64,000 nt of DNA from Saccharomonospora amisosensis (GCF_011761185.1 NZ_JAAOYM010000003.1:124001-188000), one strand, 5' to 3'. Shown: positions 8,413 to 17,653, counted from the stretch's first letter. Notes: generated by a model not told the origin, from the letters alone. Translations and numbers: made by a program.

Positions 8413-9102
8413 TCAGGCGGGGGTGACGAGTGGAGTCAACGCGTCGACGGCCGAGTAGAACATCCCGAGGCCGTCGTCGGAGGGGCCAGTCAGCGCGTCG
8501 ATGGCATGCTCGGGGTGCGGCATGAGCCCGACGATCCTGCCGTCCGCGCTGCTGATACCCGCGATGTCATTGCGCGAGCCGTTGGGGTTCTCACCGACGT
8601 AGCGGAAGACAACCCTGCCATCGCCCTCCAGCCGGTCCAGCGTGTCCTGGTCGGCGACGTAGCCACCCTCACCCGACTTCAGTGGGATCAGCACCTCCGC
8701 ACCATGCTCGTAGCGGGTGGTCCAGGTGGTGCTGTTGTTCTCCACTCGCAGCCACTGGTCCTTGCACACGAAGTGGAGCTTGTCGTTGCGTACCAGCGCG
8801 CCCGGCAACAGGCCTGCCTCGCACAGAATCTGGAAGCCGTTGCAGATGCCCAGCACTGGAAGTCCGCCTCGGGCGGCGTCGATCACGGAACTCATCACGG
8901 GGGCAAACCTGGCGATGGCACCACAGCGCAGGTAGTCGCCATAGGAGAAGCCGCCGGGCACGATCACCGCGTCGACACCCTTGAGGTCCGCGTCGCCGTG
9001 CCAGAGCGGCACGGCTTCGGCTCCCGAGCGGGCGGCGGCACGGGCGGCGTCGACATCGTCGAGCGTGCCGGGAAAGGTGATGACTCCGATACGGGCGCTC
9101 AC
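8413..9102 (-). CDS. purQ: Phosphoribosylformylglycinamidine synthase, glutamine amidotransferase subunit
   Basis: Class I glutaminase that feeds ammonia to PurL for FGAM synthesis. The 229-residue protein has the oxyanion block [18 protein letters not shown], the nucleophile Cys87 in LGICNGFQ, and the triad partners in GLMPHPEHA near the C-terminus. The GTG at 9102 follows GGAGGA and overlaps the purS stop by 4 bp, so translation is probably coupled. An open frame extends further upstream, but that part is antisense-quality sequence with no PurQ homology. Confidence 0.97.
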   Translation of the reverse strand: MSARIGVITFPGTLDDVDAARAAARSGAEAVPLWHGDADLKGVDAVIVPGGFSYGDYLRCGAIARFAPVMSSVIDAARGGLPVLGICNGFQILCEAGLLPGALVRNDKLHFVCKDQWLRVENNSTTWTTRYEHGAEVLIPLKSGEGGYVADQDTLDRLEGDGRVVFRYVGENPNGSRNDIAGISSADGRIVGLMPHPEHAIDALTGPSDDGLGMFYSAVDALTPLVTPA

Positions 9103-9338
9103 TGCTCGATCCTCCGGACCGTCCACTCCTCGATCACCGGGTTGGCGAGAAAACCCTCCGCGATCTTGGCAAGCGTCTCGTCGTCGACGGAGTCGTCGAC
9201 CTCCAGCTCGAAATGCTTGCCTTGCCGGACCTCGGTGACCCCGTTGAAACCGAGCCGCGGCAGCGCACCGGCAACAGCCTGGCCTTGCGGGTCGAGGATC
9301 TCGGGCTTGGGCATGACGTCGACGACTACTCGGGCCAC
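9099..9338 (-). CDS. purS: Phosphoribosylformylglycinamidine synthase subunit PurS
   Basis: The small structural subunit that joins PurQ to PurL in the three-part FGAM synthase of actinobacteria and Gram-positives. The 79 residues carry the family pattern [14 protein letters not shown], the [18 protein letters not shown] core and LLANPVIE-like [10 protein letters not shown]. The start is GTG after AGGAG. It opens a purSQ operon; purL lies 1.2 kb downstream on the same strand beyond the ArsR pair. Confidence 0.96.
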   Translation of the reverse strand: MARVVVDVMPKPEILDPQGQAVAGALPRLGFNGVTEVRQGKHFELEVDDSVDDETLAKIAEGFLANPVIEEWTVRRIEQ

Positions 9339-9390
9339 GACTGGCTGCTCCTAGATTTTCGCAGGTCGATGCCCTATCAGCGTAACCCAA

Positions 9391-9423
9391 GGGGCCGAGA
9401 GGCCCCCGACACCCCTCGGCCCC
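9391..9423 (-). terminator. Candidate terminator after the Pro/Gln-rich membrane protein gene
   Basis: GGGGCCGAG (9391-9399) and CTCGGCCCC (9415-9423) can form a perfect 9-bp stem with a 15-nt loop. It lies between the stop at 9514 and purS on the leftward strand. No T-run follows. Confidence 0.4.
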
Positions 9424-9513
9424 ATCAGACCCGGCTTCACCGGGTCCCTACACACCAAAGACGGTCAACCATTCCCGCCCGTTGCCCGAGGGGGCCGAAA
9501 TCGCCGGTTCGGC

Positions 9514-10137
9514 TCAGCGCCAGTGACCCTGGGCGACGGAAGGCGACGGGCGGTAGCCCCGCATGGCCCTGCCGACCGGCGGCAGCACGACCGCCACGAG
9601 TGGCACTACCCACAGCAACAGCGCCACGATCGGCAGCGCGACGAAATCTCCCGCCTCGTTGGAGAGCAGGTAGATGATCGCGTAGACGTAGTAACCCACC
9701 ATCAGCCCGGCGATCACGGCGAGTATCCAGCGCGAGAAGCCGAGCCTGCAAGCGAGCAGAACGAGCAGGGCCGCGACGGTCGATGCCACCGACAGGGTCA
9801 CCGAGATCGCGAAGTCGATGTTGCCGGTGATGTCGTCGGCGAAGACGAAACCGATGGTCGACACAGCGATGTCGATGACGTCGGCGTTGGCGCTGGTTAC
9901 GCCGTCCCACGACACGAAAGCGGCTATGTAGGAGTAGATCACCGCCGGTAGGAAGAACACCGTGGCGATGTAGGCCATCGCCTTGCTCTGCCGCTGCGGC
10001 GGGCCGTAGCCGGGCGGCATGGGATAGCCGTGCTGCTGGTGCTGCGGATACCCCGGTTGCTGACCGTACGGCGCGGCCTGACCGTAGGGCTGCTGCTGGT
10101 AGGGCTGCTGGTACCACCCGGGGTTGGGCTGGTTCAT
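9514..10137 (-). CDS. Membrane protein with Pro/Gln/Tyr-rich N-terminus
   Basis: The 207-residue protein has a low-complexity cytoplasmic head of about 50 residues made of GWYQQPYQQQPYGQ-type repeats, then roughly four hydrophobic segments (around residues 55-75, 105-135, 138-160 and 165-190). Such heads are common on actinobacterial membrane proteins of unknown role, some tied to cell-envelope machinery. No catalytic motif is visible. It stands alone, transcribed toward purS with a hairpin between them. Function unknown. Confidence 0.75.
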   Translation of the reverse strand: MNQPNPGWYQQPYQQQPYGQAAPYGQQPGYPQHQQHGYPMPPGYGPPQRQSKAMAYIATVFFLPAVIYSYIAAFVSWDGVTSANADVIDIAVSTIGFVFADDITGNIDFAISVTLSVASTVAALLVLLACRLGFSRWILAVIAGLMVGYYVYAIIYLLSNEAGDFVALPIVALLLWVVPLVAVVLPPVGRAMRGYRPSPSVAQGHWR

Positions 10138-10319
10138 CGTTCCCCCTTGTGCCGCGGACGACCCCGCCGCCCGCCACGCGCGCGGACGCTGGGCTCGTTC
10201 ATAGCACGCGATGCACCCGCGCGGCAGAGATTCTCAAGGGTTCTCCAGGTTCTCAACGAAACCCCGCCGCTCGCGAATGCTTGTCCACGCCCGGGACGCC
10301 TCGGCAGGCGCCGCCGCGA

Positions 10320-11792
10320 TCAGGGTTTGCCGTGCAGCCGCTTGACCAGCTTGCTCACAAGGGCCTCGGTGCGGGCGGTACGCGCGAAGGTGGTCAGCGC
10401 CAGCGGGGTGGTGAACCGTTGCCTGGCGATCGCCTTCGGGCGGGCGAACTCGCGCAGCCCTTCCGGCCCGTGGATGCGGCCGAAACCGGAGTCGCCGATG
10501 CCGCCGAACGGCAACGAGGCGATACCGGCGAAGGACAGCGGCGCGTTGATGGCCGTCTGACCGGTCCGCAGCTTGCGCGCCAACTCCATGCCACGCCGCT
10601 TGGAGAACACCGTCGAACCAAGGCCGTAACTGGAGTCGTTGGCCTTCTCGACAGCCTCGTCCATGTCGGCCACCTTGGCGATGGTGATCGTGGGACCGAA
10701 CGTCTCCTCGCGCACGGCCTGCGAGTCCTCCGGCACGTCCACCAGCACGGTCGGCTGCACGTAGCGGTCACCGACGGCATCCTTACCGCCGACCAGCGCT
10801 CGCCCACCCTTACCGAGCGCGTCGGCGATGTGCCTGCGCACCACGTCCAACTGCGCCGGCATGGTCATCGGGCCGTAGTCACTGCCGGGGCGGACCTGCT
10901 GGGCACGCTGCACGACCTTGGAGACGAAGGTGTCGTACACCTGCTGGTGCACGTAGACGCGTTCCACACCGACGCAGGTCTGCCCCGCGTTGGAGAAGGC
11001 GCCCCAGACGGCGGCCTCCGCGGCGGCGTCGAGGTCGGCGTCGGAGTCCACGAGCAGCGGGTCCTTGCCGCCCGCCTCGATGATCACGGGGGTGAGCCGC
11101 TCAGCGGCGGTCGCCATGATCTTCTTGCCGGTCGCGGCCGAGCCGGTGAACGCGATCTTGTCGATGTCCGCCCGTGTCAGCGCGGCACCGGTGGCGCCGA
11201 AGCCCGTGATCAGTTGCAGCACGGGGTACTCGGGAACGACCTCGGCGAAGGCGTCCACAAGCCACTTGCCGACCCCGGGGGTGTACTCGCTTGGCTTGAA
11301 CACCACGGCGTTGCCCGCCGCCAGCGCGTAGCTGACCGAACCGAGCGGCGTGAACACCGGGTAGTTCCACGGCCCGATCACACCGACCACGCCGAGCGGG
11401 TGGTACTCGACCGTGGCGGCCTGGTTGGACAGCAGCAGGCCTGGGGAGCGGCGATGCGGGCCGAGCACCTTGCGGGCGTTGCGGGCCGCCCAGGCGATGT
11501 GCTCGATGGCTAGCACGGTCTCCAGTTGGGCGTCGCCGAACGGCTTACCGGTTTCCTCGCTGACCACCTGGCACAACGACTCCATGCGTCGTGCGACGAC
11601 ACTCTTCCACTGGCGCAGCCTATCGGCGCGACCAGCGAAACCGAGGGAGTTCCACCAGGCGGCCGCAGCGCGGGCACGCTCGACGGCTTCGGTGACATCC
11701 TGGTCTGTGTGCACCGGGTATGTGCCGACCACCTCGTCCGTCGCCGGGTTGAGGGAGTCGAAGGTCTCGACGGCGCGCGCGGTGCTGGTCAT
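10320..11792 (-). CDS. Aldehyde dehydrogenase, succinate-semialdehyde dehydrogenase-like
   Basis: A 490-residue, full-length NAD(P)-dependent aldehyde dehydrogenase. Motifs in order are GPWNYPVFTPLGSV, FKPSEYTPGVG, AFTGSAATGKKI, the general-base block IIEAGGKDPLLV, the nucleophile Cys273 in GQTCVGVERVYVH, and the C-terminal SFAGIASLPFGGIGDSGFGR loop. The pattern is closest to the GabD2/succinate-semialdehyde branch, but the substrate is not proven. The last 40 residues are a basic tail beyond the usual end. It is transcribed away from the metallo-hydrolase gene, sharing a 59-bp promoter gap. Confidence 0.93.
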   Translation of the reverse strand: MTSTARAVETFDSLNPATDEVVGTYPVHTDQDVTEAVERARAAAAWWNSLGFAGRADRLRQWKSVVARRMESLCQVVSEETGKPFGDAQLETVLAIEHIAWAARNARKVLGPHRRSPGLLLSNQAATVEYHPLGVVGVIGPWNYPVFTPLGSVSYALAAGNAVVFKPSEYTPGVGKWLVDAFAEVVPEYPVLQLITGFGATGAALTRADIDKIAFTGSAATGKKIMATAAERLTPVIIEAGGKDPLLVDSDADLDAAAEAAVWGAFSNAGQTCVGVERVYVHQQVYDTFVSKVVQRAQQVRPGSDYGPMTMPAQLDVVRRHIADALGKGGRALVGGKDAVGDRYVQPTVLVDVPEDSQAVREETFGPTITIAKVADMDEAVEKANDSSYGLGSTVFSKRRGMELARKLRTGQTAINAPLSFAGIASLPFGGIGDSGFGRIHGPEGLREFARPKAIARQRFTTPLALTTFARTARTEALVSKLVKRLHGKP

Positions 11793-11851
11793 CTTGACAG
11801 CCTACGACGACTCCACGTTACTGGCAATGCGTCAACAAGGAGTGAGTCACC

Positions 11852-12502
11852 GTGCAGGTAACCCACTACGGACACTCCTGTCTGCTACTGGACACCGGGG
11901 ACGCCCGCATCCTGCTCGACCCCGGCGCGTTCTCCTCGGGATTCGAGTCGGTCCGCGACCTGACCGCCGTACTCATCACCCACCAGCACTACGACCACAT
12001 CGACACCGAGCGCCTGCCCGACCTGCTCAAGGCCAACCCGGGCGCCAGACTGGTCGTCGATCCCGGCACGGTGCAGCTGGTGGAGAAGCTCGGACTGAAC
12101 GCCGTAACGGCACGATCCGGGGACGCTTTCGAACTCGACGGCACCTCGGTGACCGTCGTCGGTGGCCAACACGCCAGGATCCACGCCGACATCCCGGTCG
12201 TGCCCAACGTCGGCTATCTGTTCGACCACGGCGCCTTCTACCACCCTGGCGATGCCTTCTTCGTGCCGGAGCAGCACGTGGCCGTGCTTGCGCTGCCGAC
12301 CGCGGCGCCCTGGCTGAAGGCGGGCGAGGCGGTGGACTTCCTGCGTGCCGTCGCGCCGAGGCTCGCGGTTCCCGTCCACGAGGCCGTGCTGTCCCGGCCG
12401 CAGATGCACTACGGCCTGTTCACCAACCTCGCACCGGAGGGCACCGAGGTCAGGGTGCTCCCCCGTGGCGAGCAGGTCACTCTGGGAGCGGGCCCGACGT
12501 AG
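11852..12502 (+). CDS. MBL-fold metallo-hydrolase
   Basis: A 216-residue metallo-beta-lactamase-fold protein of the UlaG/YtnP-like group. The metal motif reads THQHYDHID, and further His/Asp ligands are plausible in VGGQHARIH, FYHPGDAFF and the late VHEAVLS segment. The GTG at 11852 follows AAGGAG with good spacing. No signal peptide, so cytoplasmic. The 3' 94 bp run antisense to the end of the DUF2334 gene. Substrate unknown. Confidence 0.9.
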   Translation: MQVTHYGHSCLLLDTGDARILLDPGAFSSGFESVRDLTAVLITHQHYDHIDTERLPDLLKANPGARLVVDPGTVQLVEKLGLNAVTARSGDAFELDGTSVTVVGGQHARIHADIPVVPNVGYLFDHGAFYHPGDAFFVPEQHVAVLALPTAAPWLKAGEAVDFLRAVAPRLAVPVHEAVLSRPQMHYGLFTNLAPEGTEVRVLPRGEQVTLGAGPT

Positions 12503-13140
12503 GTGGCCGCGACCACCCCACACTCCAGTGCCGTGTCAACGGCGTCGAGCAGGGCGCTCCACCGCCCCGGGCGGTCCAGGTCAGCTCCCCGCAAGCCGAT
12601 GCGCAGCAACTCGCCTCGCCTCACCAGCCGCGCGGCAGCGAGCACGAAGGCGTTGCGCCGGGCGGTCTCGCCCGCGCCGCCACGCCCACCGAAGCCGTGC
12701 AGCCTCGCCCTGAGGAGGCGATCCCCACGCAGGTCACGCACGGTCGAGCCGTCTGAGTAAACCGCGAACCCGTGCAGCCGCAACGCCTTCAGCGTGCCTG
12801 CCGAGACGCGCCTTCCCGGCGCGGCGAAGGCGTTCGTGCGCAGGCCGGTGTCCTCCAGCGCCGCGGTCGCCGCGATCAGCCTCAGCCGTGCCTCGTGCGC
12901 GGGCAGGTCGGCGAACTCGTCGCGCACCCGCCGGTCGTAGCCGTGCAGCAGCACCGCGTCGCCCTGCACGACCCTTTCGCGCACCCAGTCCGACACCGAC
13001 CGGTGCCCTTCCTCCGCGTTCGGTGTCACGAGCAGCGACAGCGGCACTCCTCGCTCGTCCAACGCGGTCGCCAGGTCCAAGCACCCGTCCAGCGTCCGCG
13101 CCGTGATACCGCTCAGCGACACCAGCAGTGAACCTGCCAC
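12409..13140 (-). CDS. DUF2334 (polysaccharide-deacetylase-like) protein
   Basis: The 243-residue protein starts MAGSLLVSLSGITARTLD and has the DUF2334 pattern LLVTPN, then GDAVLLHGYDRR and a FAAPGRRVSAGTLKAL block that parallels the catalytic loops of NodB-like deacetylases. It lacks a signal peptide. Members are predicted carbohydrate deacetylases but are untested. Its C-terminal 30 or so residues are read antisense to the end of the metallo-hydrolase gene, an unusually deep convergent overlap. Confidence 0.8.
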   Translation of the reverse strand: MAGSLLVSLSGITARTLDGCLDLATALDERGVPLSLLVTPNAEEGHRSVSDWVRERVVQGDAVLLHGYDRRVRDEFADLPAHEARLRLIAATAALEDTGLRTNAFAAPGRRVSAGTLKALRLHGFAVYSDGSTVRDLRGDRLLRARLHGFGGRGGAGETARRNAFVLAAARLVRRGELLRIGLRGADLDRPGRWSALLDAVDTALECGVVAATYVGPAPRVTCSPRGSTLTSVPSGARLVNRP

Positions 13141-13215
13141 GCCTTGGATTAGGCACGGCTGGAGTGGCCGCCCACGGAAGCGCGGGTAAGCCCCGGGTGA
13201 AGACCAGCGGTAACC

Positions 13216-14133
13216 TCAGCGACCCGCGATCTCGTTCGCCACCGAACCGTCCTCGCCGATCAGGGCGTTCATCCGCTTCTCCGCGCGCATCGAGCGCACC
13301 GCCGCGACGAACGCCGCCGCGATCAGCAGCGTGAGACCGGCGTACACCACCGTGACAGCGGGCTGGGATAAGCCGAGCACACCGAGCAACAGCCAGCCGT
13401 TGGTGAGGATGATCAGCCCACCAGCCGCCGTGCCGAGCAACCTCGGTGGCATCCGGTGTACCAGCCACGCCGCGATGGGCGCCGCGAGCACACCGCCGAC
13501 CAGCAGGCCGATCACGACGACGAAGTTCATCTCGTGCAGCGAGAGCGCCACGAGGAACGCCAGGCTGGCCGCGACCGTCACCACGAATTCCGCCGCGCCG
13601 ACCGAACCCACCACCATGCGCGGTGCCAATCGCCCGCTGGACAGCAGCGTCGTAGTGGCGACCGGCCCCCAGCCGCCCCCTCCCGTGGCGTCGATGAACC
13701 CGGCGACGAAGCCGAGCGGGGCAAGGAACCGCGCACCCGGCCGCCTGTTCGTGATCAGTTTGCCCAGCCGCAGGAAGGCGAACCTGACCAGCACGTAGAG
13801 CCCCAACGCGAACAGGATCACGCTGATCCATCCGGTCGCGAAGTCTCCGGAGAATGAGGCCAGCAAGAAGGCACCCACCACGGCACCGACCGCGCCGGGC
13901 ACGGCGAGGATTCCCACCGTCCGCCAATCGACGTTGCGAAACCGCCAGTGCGAGAGCCCAGCGGCCAGTGACGTACCCACCTGCGCGAAGTGAGCCGAGG
14001 CCGACGCGAGCGCGGGAGCGGTGCCGAACGCCACGAGCATGGTCGTCGACGTCATCCCGTAGCCCATGCCGAGCACGCCCGCGACGAACTGGGCGAGAAA
14101 CCCGGCCAAACCGAACAGCAGGAGCGCCCCCAT
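13216..14133 (-). CDS. TauE/SafE-family membrane permease
   Basis: A 305-residue integral membrane protein with about eight hydrophobic helices. The TauE/SafE signature is clear: GFLAQFVAGVLGMGYGMTSTTMLVAFG at the N-terminus, and its internal repeat GFVAGFIDATGGGGWGPVATTTLL near residue 140. The family exports sulfite, sulfoacetate or other organic anions. A charged tail of about 30 residues follows the last helix. It ends on the same strand 10 bp after purB begins downstream, so co-transcription with purB is possible; function there is not obvious. Confidence 0.92.
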   Translation of the reverse strand: MGALLLFGLAGFLAQFVAGVLGMGYGMTSTTMLVAFGTAPALASASAHFAQVGTSLAAGLSHWRFRNVDWRTVGILAVPGAVGAVVGAFLLASFSGDFATGWISVILFALGLYVLVRFAFLRLGKLITNRRPGARFLAPLGFVAGFIDATGGGGWGPVATTTLLSSGRLAPRMVVGSVGAAEFVVTVAASLAFLVALSLHEMNFVVVIGLLVGGVLAAPIAAWLVHRMPPRLLGTAAGGLIILTNGWLLLGVLGLSQPAVTVVYAGLTLLIAAAFVAAVRSMRAEKRMNALIGEDGSVANEIAGR

Positions 14134-14143
14134 GCCGCGCTGC

Positions 14144-15577
14144 CTACAGGATCGGCCGAGGCCGGTACGCCGCAGCGTCGGGGTAGCGCTTCAGGATCTC
14201 CTCGACCCTGCCGACGACCGTGTCGAGCTGTGTGCGTGCCGTCCCCGTGAACGAGAGCCGATCGGCGAGCAGTTCGGCCAGTTCGGCCCGGTCCAGCGGG
14301 ATTCGATCGTCGGCCGCCAGCCGGTCGAGCAGGTCGTTTTCGGCCTGCCCTCGCTCGCGCATCGCCAACGCGACCGCCACGGCGTGTTCCTTGATCGCCT
14401 CGTGAGCGGTCTCCCTGCCCACCCCGGCGCGAACCGCCGCCATGAGCACCCTCGTGGTGGCAAGAAACGGCAGGTAGCGGGCCAGCTCGGTCTCGACGAC
14501 GGCCGGGAAGGCCCCGAACTCGCCGAGCACGGTCAGGAAGGTCTCCAGCAGGCCGTCGATAGCGAAGAACGCGTCCGGCAGCGCGACCCTGCGCACCACC
14601 GAGTCGGACACGTCGCCCTCGTTCCACTGGTCGCCCGCCAACTCACCCACCATGGCGAGGTGGCCGCGAAGCACAACGGCAAGGCCGTTGACCCGCTCGC
14701 AGGAGCGGGTGTTCATCTTGTGCGGCATAGCGGACGAACCGACCTGGCCGGGCTGGAATCCCTCGGTGACCAGCTCATGGCCCGCCATGAGTCGGATGGT
14801 GGTGGCCAGATTGGAAGGGGCGGCCGCCAGCTGCGCCAGTGCCGAAACCACCTCGAAGTCCAGCGACCGGGGGTAGACCTGGCCGACGCTGGTCAGCACC
14901 CGCTCGAAACCAAGGTGCGCGGCAACGCGCCGCTCCAGCTCAGCGAGCACGGCGGCGTCACCGCCGAGCAGGTCGAGCATGTCCTGCGCGGTGCCGACCG
15001 GCCCCTTGACACCACGCAGCGGGTAGCGGGCGAGCAACTCCTCCAGCCGCTCGAAGCCCACCAGCAGCTCGTCGGCCGCGGTCGCGAACCGCTTGCCGAG
15101 GGTGGTGGCCTGTGCGGCGACGTTGTGCGATCGGCCTGCCAGCACCAGGTCGGCGTGTTCGGTCGCGAGCGAGCCGAGCCTGGCGAGCACCGCCACCACC
15201 CGGTCGCGCACCAGCTCCAGCGAGCGGCGCACCTGCAATTGCTCGACGTTCTCGGTGAGATCGCGCGAGGTCATGCCCTTGTGGATGTGCTCGTGCCCGG
15301 CGAGCGCGTTGAACTCCTCGATGCGGGCCTTCACGTCGTGACGCGTCACCCGTTCCCGCCCGGCGATGGAACCGAGGTCGACGCGGTCGAGCACGCGCTC
15401 GTAGTCGGCGAGCACGCCGTCGGGCACAGCCACGCCCAGTTCGGCCTGCGCACGCAACACGGCCAGCCACAACTGCCGCTCCAGCCTGACCTTGTGCTCC
15501 GGCGACCACAGCACCACCAGCTCGGGCGAGGCGTAGCGGCCCGCGAGGACGTTCGGGATCCGAGGCTTTTCGGTCAC
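14144..15577 (-). CDS. purB: Adenylosuccinate lyase
   Basis: Cleaves SAICAR to AICAR and adenylosuccinate to AMP, serving de novo purine synthesis twice. The 477-residue protein starts TEKPRIPNVLAGRYASPELV like other actinobacterial PurB and carries the fumarase/aspartase signature GSSAMPHKMNTRSCERVNGL, plus the active-site block HEHIHKGMTSRDLTENVEQ. The GTG at 15577 agrees with the family start. purC, often next to purB in relatives, is not in the window. Confidence 0.97.
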   Translation of the reverse strand: MTEKPRIPNVLAGRYASPELVVLWSPEHKVRLERQLWLAVLRAQAELGVAVPDGVLADYERVLDRVDLGSIAGRERVTRHDVKARIEEFNALAGHEHIHKGMTSRDLTENVEQLQVRRSLELVRDRVVAVLARLGSLATEHADLVLAGRSHNVAAQATTLGKRFATAADELLVGFERLEELLARYPLRGVKGPVGTAQDMLDLLGGDAAVLAELERRVAAHLGFERVLTSVGQVYPRSLDFEVVSALAQLAAAPSNLATTIRLMAGHELVTEGFQPGQVGSSAMPHKMNTRSCERVNGLAVVLRGHLAMVGELAGDQWNEGDVSDSVVRRVALPDAFFAIDGLLETFLTVLGEFGAFPAVVETELARYLPFLATTRVLMAAVRAGVGRETAHEAIKEHAVAVALAMRERGQAENDLLDRLAADDRIPLDRAELAELLADRLSFTGTARTQLDTVVGRVEEILKRYPDAAAYRPRPIL

Positions 15578-15587
15578 GCCCGTCAGG

Positions 15588-15830
15588 CTATCCGGCCTGC
15601 CTGGTCACATTCGCGGCACCGGGGTGGTCACAACTTGGTGCCCACCTCGGCGGGGAGTTCGCGATGATCAGTGCCGTGTTCGGTGCGCCACGCGAGGTGA
15701 TCCGCCGGTACAACCACCACTTGTCAGCATGCCACCAAGGCGCTGGTCGTACTCGAGCGTCGAAGCCATCGGCAACGAAGAACGTGTCCTCGGCCTGCCA
15801 CTCGGCGCAGTGCTCAATCGCTGAGCGCAT
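15588..15830 (-). CDS. Possible small Trp-rich ORF after the TetR gene
   Basis: An ATG frame of 80 codons overlaps the last 17 bp of the upstream TetR gene in another frame and runs almost to purB. The product is rich in Trp and Phe (EWQAEDTFFVADGF, WWHADKWWLYRR). Third-position GC is about 70 percent by eye, well below the neighbours. It may be a foreign or decayed small gene, or chance. No family recognised. Confidence 0.25.
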   Translation of the reverse strand: MRSAIEHCAEWQAEDTFFVADGFDARVRPAPWWHADKWWLYRRITSRGAPNTALIIANSPPRWAPSCDHPGAANVTRQAG

Positions 15831-16395
15831 CGCGCAGCATCCGCGCCGCCACCGCCCTTGGGTCGGGGTCCACCTCGATGAGCGCGTTGACCACGGCACC
15901 GTCCACCAAGGCGATGAGCTGTTCCAGCCGCCGCGCGTCCACATCGACACCGGACCTGACGAAGCTTTCGGTCAGCAGTTCCCGCAACTCGGCGGCCAGA
16001 GTACGCATCAGCGGACGCAGGTACGGCCTACGGCCGGTACCTACCAGCCGCTCGTATCGCAGCAGCACCGCGTCGTAATCGGGGTCGGCGCCGAGTAACT
16101 GGTCCAGGACGAGTTCAACCAGGGTGTCCACGCCACGCTGCTCGACGCTCAGCCCGGCGAGCCGTTCCCGGCCACGCGCGAGTTCGGAGCGGCCGTAGTG
16201 CTCCATGGCGGCATACACCAGGTCGTCGAGCGAGTCGAAGTAGTAGGTGGTCGAGGCCAGTGGGAGGCCCGCGCGATCAGCGACGGCGCGGTGCCGGATC
16301 GCGTCGAAGCCACCCTCCACGAGCAGCTCTGCCGCGGCGGCGACAAGCGCGGCCCGCCGCCGCTCGCCCTTCGGCGTGCTCGCTGCTGACGTCAT
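15814..16395 (-). CDS. TetR/AcrR-family transcriptional regulator
   Basis: The 193-residue protein has a clear TetR helix-turn-helix: RRAALVAAAAELLVEGGFDAIRHRAVADRAGLPLASTTYYFDSLDDLV in the first 60 residues, with YYFDS as the recognition-helix end. The C-terminal domain is helical with no assigned ligand. No divergent target is adjacent, so its regulon cannot be read from position. Confidence 0.92.
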   Translation of the reverse strand: MTSAASTPKGERRRAALVAAAAELLVEGGFDAIRHRAVADRAGLPLASTTYYFDSLDDLVYAAMEHYGRSELARGRERLAGLSVEQRGVDTLVELVLDQLLGADPDYDAVLLRYERLVGTGRRPYLRPLMRTLAAELRELLTESFVRSGVDVDARRLEQLIALVDGAVVNALIEVDPDPRAVAARMLRDALSD

Positions 16396-16458
16396 GGCCG
16401 GCTAGTCTGCCAGCCGGGTGCGCCAACCACCGGCTGACTCCCCGCCGCGGCCGGTGGT

Positions 16459-17151
16459 TCAGAACCGGGCGGCCAGCGCGGCGGCGACGCGTTCCAGCTG
16501 GTCGGCGAACGGGGCCACGGTCGACTCCTGGGCGGGGATGCTGACCACGAGCAATGTGCCACCCTGCGGCGAGTCGCGCTCGGCGATCGCAGTGCCCCTC
16601 GGCTGTCGCGGCAGCTGCGGCGCCACCCCGGGTGCCACCAGCACCACGGAAACCGTCCCCTCCTCGACGCGGTAGGCCGCGGCGCGGGAACCGGCGGGGC
16701 ACACCGGGCTAGTCGAGGCCTGCTCAGCGGCGCCGATCGGGAGCTCGCCAGCGAGGGCGGCGGCGAGCTCCCGATCGACCTTTTCGCACCGTCCGGTGCT
16801 GTCGGCCCGAGGGCCGTCCTCCCCTGCCTCGCCGCCCTGCTTCGGCGAGACACCGGGGAAGCCTTCGATGCTGGGGGGACGTGCCCGGCCCTCACCCGGT
16901 TGCCCCTGTTCCGGCGCGAGCGCGGGCGAGAGAGTCCCGGTCTCCGACCCCGAGCCGTCGCCGAGCAGCACACCCACGGTGCCCCCCACCCCGGCGACCA
17001 GCACGACGGCGGCGGCCACTCCCGCGACGGCCGCGCGCCGCCTGGCGGTCGTCCTGCGCGAGGCGGTGACCACGTCCTGCGCGGTGAAGGTCGGTTCGGG
17101 CGGCTCGCCCGGCGCTTCGCGGAACAGTTGCCGCAGCTCACCCTCATCCAC
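16459..17151 (-). CDS. Single-pass membrane protein paired with ECF sigma factor (anti-sigma-like)
   Basis: The 230-residue protein has a cytoplasmic N-terminus of about 40 residues (DEGELRQLFREAPGEPPEP), one membrane segment (AAVAGVAAAVVLVAGVGGTVGVLL) and an extracytoplasmic domain with two Cys. That layout matches partners of SigE-family ECF factors in Actinobacteria. No zinc-binding anti-sigma HxxxCxxC motif is visible, so regulatory binding is inferred from context only. The GTG at 17151 overlaps the sigma-factor stop within the sequence CGTGGATGA. Confidence 0.75.
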   Translation of the reverse strand: MDEGELRQLFREAPGEPPEPTFTAQDVVTASRRTTARRRAAVAGVAAAVVLVAGVGGTVGVLLGDGSGSETGTLSPALAPEQGQPGEGRARPPSIEGFPGVSPKQGGEAGEDGPRADSTGRCEKVDRELAAALAGELPIGAAEQASTSPVCPAGSRAAAYRVEEGTVSVVLVAPGVAPQLPRQPRGTAIAERDSPQGGTLLVVSIPAQESTVAPFADQLERVAAALAARF

Positions 17152-17653
17152 GGGTGTCCACCTCCTCTCCAAGCGCCTCACGCAGGTTCGCCAGTCCCCG
17201 CGCGGTCTGGCTCTTCACGTTTCCTTCGCTGCATCCGAGAACCCTGGCCACCCCGGCGACGTCGAGTCCCTCGAAGTACCGCAGCACGAGCACCGCCCGC
17301 TGCCTGGACGGCACCTTCCGCAGGCCCGCGAGCAGGTCCTCACGGGTCGCGACGCGGTCGGCGAGCGCGTCGTCCACATCCGGCGGTTCGGGAAGCTGCT
17401 CGGCCTGCCGCTCCCTGCGCCAGGGACGGCGCGACTCGTCGATGGCCGCCCGCACCAGCGTTGTGCGCAGGTAGGCGTCGGTCGCCGCCCGGTCGCGGAT
17501 CTTGCGCCACCGCCGGTGCAGCGCGACGAACGCCGTCTGCGCGAGATCGTCGGCGCGGTGCCAGTCGCCACAGAGCATGTACGCGGTCCGGCGCACGGAG
17601 TCCCGCTTGGCAGCGAAGTACTCCGCGAACTCCTGCTCGTCGCGGTGGTCCAC
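17144..17653 (-). CDS. RNA polymerase ECF sigma factor, SigE-family
   Basis: A 169-residue extracytoplasmic-function sigma factor. Region 2 is FAEYFAAKRDSVRRTAYMLCGDWHRADDLAQTAFVALHRRW, and region 4 is VLVLRYFEGLDVAGVARVLGCSEGNVKSQTARGLANLRE. The short inter-domain linker and the LCGDWHRADDL wording are typical of the actinobacterial SigE-70 (SACE) family. The GTG at 17653 follows GGAGA and removes a weak N-terminal extension. It overlaps a membrane-protein gene that is its likely partner. Confidence 0.92.
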   Translation of the reverse strand: MDHRDEQEFAEYFAAKRDSVRRTAYMLCGDWHRADDLAQTAFVALHRRWRKIRDRAATDAYLRTTLVRAAIDESRRPWRRERQAEQLPEPPDVDDALADRVATREDLLAGLRKVPSRQRAVLVLRYFEGLDVAGVARVLGCSEGNVKSQTARGLANLREALGEEVDTRG

